This document shows positions 33,590 through 37,161 of a stretch of 37,161 nt of DNA, piece after piece. The translations under genes and the position numbers were made by a program. Numbering within the stretch: the first letter of the stretch is position 1; every line of letters begins with the position of its first letter. The notes beneath the pieces were generated by a model. The model worked only from the letters and a program-made list of their open reading frames with translations, did no database searches and was not told the origin of the DNA. Source of the stretch: a bacterium (GTDB lineage Bacteria > Vulcanimicrobiota > Xenobia > Xenobiales > JADMJV01); assembly GCA_030149525.1 (NCBI GenBank), contig JASBRJ010000294.1, forward strand, positions 1-37,161. Reading direction: 5' to 3'.

Positions 33590-33690
33590 GGATACCCCTA
33601 CCCCTACAAAACGTACACCGGCCAATCCCGTGCCTGTGTTACTTGCTTCCGAACAACTTAATCATAATAGATTTTCTCTTTAAAGAATGT
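33590..33690 (-). ncRNA. Candidate small RNA or regulatory leader ending at the UUCG terminator
   Basis: The minus strand from about 33690 shows a -10-like TATGAT, then a foldable RNA: ACAC-A-GGC with GCC-G-GUGU, a G-rich stretch (GUAGGGGUAGGGG) and AGGG-GUAU-CCCU, just before the terminator. The start point is inferred from the -10 only. It contains no ORF beyond 8 codons. It does not match a riboswitch class I recognise. Confidence 0.4.
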
Positions 33691-33761
33691 GAGAAGTGTC
33701 ACGTTGTGCCCAGATTCACATAGTGTGCCCGCCCACATTGTGTCGACGATCACAGGAACTT

Positions 33762-33777
33762 CCATGGAGGTCCATGG
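33762..33777. promoter_or_regulatory. Tandem CCATGG palindromes upstream of trxB
   Basis: CCATGGA-gg-TCCATGG is a perfect 7-base inverted repeat with a 2-base spacer, so TCCATGG recurs ten bases apart (one helical turn). About 50 bases before the trxB ATG, it is a possible operator. Confidence 0.4.
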
Positions 33778-33826
33778 TTGTGGGGAAAAGAAACGAGCGC
33801 GCCACGCGATTAAGGAGTCTTAAGAC

Positions 33827-34825
33827 ATGAGCCAAGAACATCATTCTGTCATCATCGCCGGATCGGGCTGCGCCGGACACACGGCAGCCATCTACACCGC
33901 CCGAGCCGGCCTTAGTCCCCTGGTCTTCGAAGGTAACGAGCCGGGCGGACAGCTAAGCCTTACGTCCGACGTAGAGAATTTTCCCGGATTTCCCGAGGGT
34001 ATCGGTGGATACGAAATGATCGAGGGAATGAAAAAGCAAGCGGAACGCTTCGGAGCCACCTACGAGTGGGGTGTCATCACCAGCATGGAGGGCAAAGAGC
34101 CTCCCTACACTCTCACCGTCGACGGCGACCGAACCGTCACCTGTGACACGTTCATCATTGCCACCGGTGCCAGAGCAAGACGACTCAACGTCCCGGGAGA
34201 AAACGAACTCTTCGGCCGAGGTGTCTCCTCTTGTGCCACCTGCGACGGGGCTTTTTACAAAGATCTGGTGGTCACCGTTATCGGCGGAGGCGACTCAGCC
34301 ATGGAAGAGGCTCTCTTCCTCACCCGCTTTGCCTCCAAAGTGATCGTTGTTCACCGTCGCTCGGAACTCCGAGCCTCCCAGATAATGCAAACCCGTGCCC
34401 TCGAGCACCCGAAGATCGAGTTCGCCTGGAATAGCGAGGTCGTTCAAGTCGTGGGAGATCACGAAAAAGGGACCGTGAGCGGCGTGGAGGTGATCACTCA
34501 CCCGAACGGAGCCCCCAGTCAGCAACCTGAAGCCGAGGTTGAGAAGAAAGTGATCCCTTGCGACGGAATGTTCCTTGGTATCGGCCACATCCCCAACACG
34601 GACTTCTTGAAAGGCGTGCTCGAACTCGACGAAGAGGGCTACATTATCACTCGCAAGGGCGAGGTTGTCACTCAGGATGTTGAGACCGGGCTTCCCGGCG
34701 TGTTCGCTGCGGGCGACGTGGTCGACACTCGATACCGCCAGGCGATCACTGCTGCCGGAATGGGATGCAAAGCCGCCATGGAAGCTGAAGAGTATCTCGG
34801 TGCAAGAGAACTCGCTAAGGTTTAG
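33827..34825 (+). CDS. trxB: Thioredoxin reductase (NADPH)
   Basis: 332 residues, usual for low-molecular-weight TrxR. It has the FAD-binding IIAGSGCAGHTAAIYTARAG, the redox-active C136-A-T-C139 (SSCATCDGAFYKD), the NADPH motif VIGGGDSAMEEALFLT with HRRSELRAS (the arginines that bind the 2'-phosphate), and the closing FAD block GVFAAGDVVDTRYRQAITAAGMGCKAA read in parts. It transfers electrons from NADPH via FAD to thioredoxin. AAGGAG precedes the ATG at good distance. The long (about 360-base) upstream gap holds the inverted repeat and minus-strand RNA described separately. The stop lies two bases from that of the convergent gene, with no terminator in between. Confidence 0.97.
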   Translation: MSQEHHSVIIAGSGCAGHTAAIYTARAGLSPLVFEGNEPGGQLSLTSDVENFPGFPEGIGGYEMIEGMKKQAERFGATYEWGVITSMEGKEPPYTLTVDGDRTVTCDTFIIATGARARRLNVPGENELFGRGVSSCATCDGAFYKDLVVTVIGGGDSAMEEALFLTRFASKVIVVHRRSELRASQIMQTRALEHPKIEFAWNSEVVQVVGDHEKGTVSGVEVITHPNGAPSQQPEAEVEKKVIPCDGMFLGIGHIPNTDFLKGVLELDEEGYIITRKGEVVTQDVETGLPGVFAAGDVVDTRYRQAITAAGMGCKAAMEAEEYLGARELAKV

Positions 34826-34827
34826 GT

Positions 34828-36222
34828 CTACTTAGACTCTTTGGGCTCTTCTTTGGCGTCGATAGATTCCGGAGTTGCAGCCCAGGCGTCGTTGATAACC
34901 TCTACACCACCGCGGAAGCCGCCTTTCCAGCCTTCACGAATACCGGCGCTAAAACCCACGACGGAACCTTTACCGGCTCGGTAGTAAGCGCGCAGGTTTT
35001 CCTTCACGTCCTCTTCGCCGTGAGCTTCCTTTACCGCCTCTTTCACGGGGCGAGCAATCTTTCCGTTGATTCCCAGTCGGCCGTCGATGATTGAGGTAAC
35101 GCTCGCCGTGGCAACACCGACTGCGGTACCGGCCGCCACGCCCACCGCGGGGCCGGCCACACTGGCCAGAGTGGTGACGATAGCGGCGGGGAGAAATTTG
35201 CCTACATTGGTGGCCCACAGCATCACGTTCTTTTCCATTTGCGTGGGAACGTAGTTGCTGGACTCTTTGAGAGATTCAAGAGTGCCGATGACCGCACCGC
35301 CTGGAGCGTTGATCATAACTCCTGCGGTTCCGAACAGCCCGCCCGCCACAGCCATAGCGGCTTTGGTCAGAGGACCGTTGTCGTCGTCACTAAACTCTTT
35401 GTGGGGGTGGTTCTCGGTAGCCTTCCAGTCTTTAACGGCTTCCGATACGCCGTCGAGCATACCGGAGAGTTGAATTTTTGAAGTGGTTTTGCGGGTTTTG
35501 TAGCCCTCGGCTGCGCCTCGAACTCCACCGGCCACGACAGCCTTGGTTTTGGCCCACAGGCCGGAAGATTTTCCAACGGCCTTTTCTACCGACTCGGAGA
35601 TGCGTTCCATCTTCTGGTCGCCGATTCCAGACCGGGCTTCCAGGTGGTTTCCTACGGTGCCGGTGATGTAGCCCATCACTCCGCCCAGAACCAGTCCAAC
35701 CGGCCCCATCATCGCCATTCCAGCGGCGCTGGAAGCAATCACGGAGCTTGCGGTAGAGACTCGAGCGGCGTTCAGGCGTTTTTTGTCTTCGGCGGTGAAT
35801 CTAGATTTTTTCTCAGTTTTTTCTGCGACTTCGGGGTTTGCCTTGGGAGCGGCTTCTGCTTTGGGAGCATCGACCTGGTCGAGTTCGGCCGAAGCCTTGG
35901 TGCCCAGCTCATTGGCGGTATCGAGACCGATCTGCATCCCTACCGGGATGGAGAGCAAGCCGTTGAAGATTCCCATTGCGGTGGAAGCGGCGGTCAGGAA
36001 ACCCTTACGAATCATTCGAGAAACGTTTCTCTTCTTGGCGCTCTCGCTGCTAACCGGCTCGGAACCCTCGGTTTTACCGGCTTCAGAAATTTCGACGCTG
36101 TCGGTGGGCAGAACGACTTCGGTCTTGGCAGGAGCGGGAGCGGCAACAACGCCTGCGGCCTTGGCGGGGCTGGCTTGGTGCTTTTTCCAGAGGGCGAGTT
36201 TTCTTTGAATGTCTACTTGCAT
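34828..36222 (-). CDS. Large Gly/Ala-rich protein with several hydrophobic segments
   Basis: 464 residues, no Sec signal. The N-terminal ~65 residues are polar and Ala/Pro/Ser/Glu-rich. Hydrophobic, small-residue segments follow at ~75-95 (GFLTAASTAMGIFNGLLSIP), ~155-185 (SSVIASSAAGMAMMGPVGLV), ~280-310 and ~340-370 (LPAAIVTTLASVAGPAVGVA), separated by charged Lys/Glu helices. GxxxG and Gly-zipper patterns are frequent, as in the proteins at 8117 and 9948. The C-terminus is charged. AGGAG lies nine bases before ATG. I do not recognise a family. It may insert in a membrane or associate with one. It ends two bases from the trxB stop. Confidence 0.75.
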   Translation of the reverse strand: MQVDIQRKLALWKKHQASPAKAAGVVAAPAPAKTEVVLPTDSVEISEAGKTEGSEPVSSESAKKRNVSRMIRKGFLTAASTAMGIFNGLLSIPVGMQIGLDTANELGTKASAELDQVDAPKAEAAPKANPEVAEKTEKKSRFTAEDKKRLNAARVSTASSVIASSAAGMAMMGPVGLVLGGVMGYITGTVGNHLEARSGIGDQKMERISESVEKAVGKSSGLWAKTKAVVAGGVRGAAEGYKTRKTTSKIQLSGMLDGVSEAVKDWKATENHPHKEFSDDDNGPLTKAAMAVAGGLFGTAGVMINAPGGAVIGTLESLKESSNYVPTQMEKNVMLWATNVGKFLPAAIVTTLASVAGPAVGVAAGTAVGVATASVTSIIDGRLGINGKIARPVKEAVKEAHGEEDVKENLRAYYRAGKGSVVGFSAGIREGWKGGFRGGVEVINDAWAATPESIDAKEEPKESK

Positions 36223-36278
36223 AGTTTCGTGCTCCTGCTCTCACTGAGAACTTCTAAACACAGACTACAATCCGACCA

Positions 36279-36320
36279 TAAAAAAAGCCTGAAAACCGCT
36301 TAAATGCATGCTTTCAGGCT
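36279..36320 (-). terminator. Intrinsic terminator after the 168-residue gene
   Basis: On the minus strand AGCCTGAAA and TTTCAGGCT (9 pairs, 17-base loop) are followed by seven T. It ends the transcript of the gene at 36343-36849, 23 bases downstream of its stop. Confidence 0.82.
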
Positions 36321-36342
36321 CGCCTACCGGTTTGGAAACCGG

Positions 36343-36849
36343 CTACGCCGGATGAAAAACAGTGACCGCCTCGGCAATGGCCCTGAGACGACCCCAATAG
36401 CCGGGCTCAGCCTTGATCTCGTGAGTGATCCCGTTGCCCTCAGTGCGGAGGATGAGGCGTTTGACGAAATTATCCTCGTCTCGGGTCAAAGTGGCGGACT
36501 GACCGAGCCCCGACCGCATGACCACACTTTTCCCCCGCCTGGACTCCCGCTCCACGGCCTCCCAAACCTGCCCGGTAGAGAGACGGAACTTCACTTTCTT
36601 ACCGGCCGCGAGATCCTTGGCCGAAGTTTCCAGAAGGGGAACAGCCTCATACAGTTCCGAGATGTCGATAGTGTTGGGGTTTACGTAGTCTTTAAGGTTG
36701 CACTGAATCAGGTCGTCGACTCGTCCGTCAAATTCCAGATGGTGGAGTTCTCCCCGAAACATGAAAGTGGCTTGAGGAGCCTCTTGCTCAATATCCTCCA
36801 GCTCCCAATAGAGTCGACTGCACCCCTGATAGCTGTTTCTGATGAGCAT
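36343..36849 (-). CDS. Hypothetical protein, 168 residues
   Basis: I do not recognise the family. It is a soluble, charged protein rich in beta strands: ATFMFRGELHHLEFDGRVDDL, KVKFRLSTGQVWEAVERES (a regular strand-turn pattern), NFVKRLILRTEGNGI and a final helix. No signal, membrane segment or Cys cluster. The start is well supported: AGGAGG ten bases before ATG 36849. That ribosome site sits in the loop of a hairpin (36855-36883). An own terminator follows, so it is probably a single-gene transcript. Could be a small ligand- or nucleic-acid-binding domain; this cannot be told from sequence. Confidence 0.75.
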   Translation of the reverse strand: MLIRNSYQGCSRLYWELEDIEQEAPQATFMFRGELHHLEFDGRVDDLIQCNLKDYVNPNTIDISELYEAVPLLETSAKDLAAGKKVKFRLSTGQVWEAVERESRRGKSVVMRSGLGQSATLTRDEDNFVKRLILRTEGNGITHEIKAEPGYWGRLRAIAEAVTVFHPA

Positions 36850-36854
36850 GTTTT

Positions 36855-36883
36855 TAGAGCCTCCTGCTGATACTACAGCTCTA
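36855..36883 (-). promoter_or_regulatory. Leader hairpin holding the AGGAGG ribosome site
   Basis: TAGAGC and GCTCTA arms (6 pairs) enclose a 17-base loop containing the AGGAGG (36860-36865, its last base in the stem). It could present or hide the ribosome site of the 168-residue gene. Confidence 0.4.
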
Positions 36884-37076
36884 GGATAGAGGCGGAATTT
36901 TTTTCATGATGTGGCCTAGTTCACAATTTCCCGTGTTTCAAGGGGGCACAAATTTCCCATAACACTTATGAATAATTACAACGACAAGAGTACCCTGATG
37001 AATCAAACAGAAGTTCCTATATGGTAAGCGATGTTTCGGCTCCTAGATTTTTTCTAGATTCGAGGAAGGACTTTTC

Positions 37077-37103
37077 ATGGCCGCGATCAACGCGGATCCA
37101 TGA
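37077..37103 (+). CDS. 8-codon ORF overlapping the next start (possible leader peptide)
   Basis: ATG 37077 follows a strong ribosome site (GAGGAAGGA, seven bases before) and encodes MAAINADP, then TGA. The stop overlaps the next ATG (ATGA at 37100-37103), a classic coupling arrangement. It may be a leader peptide that controls the downstream gene, or the real start region with a sequence error. Confidence 0.4.
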   Translation: MAAINADP

Positions 37104-37161
37104 GGCGAAATCTCGATAGCAACGTCCCCACACCAGCCGAAATGAACGCTGAGATCATTGC
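37100..37161 (+). CDS. Start of an unknown gene, cut by the right edge
   Basis: From ATG 37100 the frame stays open to the edge (20 codons, MRRNLDSNVPTPAEMNAEII). It has no ribosome site of its own other than that of the overlapping 8-codon ORF. Too short to assign. The ~190 bases upstream (36884-37076) are AT-rich and hold CTAGATT twice (37043-37049 and 37054-37060), with no larger gene. Confidence 0.4.
   Translation, partial: MRRNLDSNVPTPAEMNAEII

Noticed and set aside
33062-33661. Plus-strand frame running through the GAF gene into the intergenic region
   Set aside because: Its first two thirds are the antisense of the GAF domain and the rest covers the minus-strand terminator; no ribosome site seen.
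33590-33690. c-di-GMP (GEMM) riboswitch upstream of the GAF/GGDEF gene
   Set aside because: The conserved GEMM core bases I would expect are not present; only generic hairpins and a terminator are seen.
36969-37028. 19-codon plus-strand ORF near the right edge
   Set aside because: No ribosome site and no overlap or coupling with a neighbour; likely chance in an AT-rich gap.

Overview
The window comes from a diderm, free-living style bacterium of moderately high GC that I cannot place below that level. It has two likely outer-membrane or periplasmic lipoproteins, including a 2022-residue bacterial alpha-2-macroglobulin. It also has core metabolic genes (citrate synthase, FolD, thioredoxin reductase), c-di-GMP style PilZ domains, and many proteins of no recognised family. 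No tRNA, rRNA, CRISPR array, transposase or phage gene was seen. GTG and TTG starts with good Shine-Dalgarno sequences are used several times.

Layout. 1-968 (minus): a truncated proline-rich repeat protein and an unknown protein. 1078-5080 (plus): a probable operon of a GHKL-like paralog, a glutaminase, a second glutaminase copy whose SxxK lysine is Asn, and an OmpR-type response regulator without a kinase beside it. 5077-7876 (minus): a 48-residue ORF, a YVTN-type beta-propeller, a small secreted protein and an unknown protein. 8117-11052 (plus): a glycine-zipper protein, a zinc-ribbon/coiled-coil protein, another glycine-rich hydrophobic protein and a MORN-variant secreted protein. 11045-14085 (minus): a second GHKL-like paralog, a membrane-anchored thioredoxin-like protein and a 2-hydroxyacid dehydrogenase. 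14196-15335 (plus): the third GHKL-like paralog. 15372-23334 (minus): alpha-2-macroglobulin and an HExxH lipoprotein protease. 23408-30169 (plus): a class V aminotransferase, a TPR-like protein, two tandem candidate small RNAs, a TPR/acidic-repeat/double PilZ protein and citrate synthase. 30259-33463 (minus): FolD, a secreted protein, an alpha/beta hydrolase and a GAF protein with a dead GGDEF domain. 33827-34825 (plus): thioredoxin reductase. 34828-36849 (minus): a large Gly/Ala-rich protein and an unknown protein. The right edge holds the start of a plus-strand gene preceded by an 8-codon ORF.

The most interesting element is a tandem pair of hairpins at about 25577-25866. Each has the same 13-base upstream box, a -10 hexamer at the same offset of 49 bases, a different stem, the same C-rich loop (UUGACCCC...CCCGAC) and a U-rich 3' tail. 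This is what two sibling small RNAs with an anti-Shine-Dalgarno type seed would look like. Next come a three-member paralog family that looks like a degenerate GHKL ATPase fold with a hydrophobic tail, and the pseudo-glutaminase in tandem with an intact one and a response regulator.
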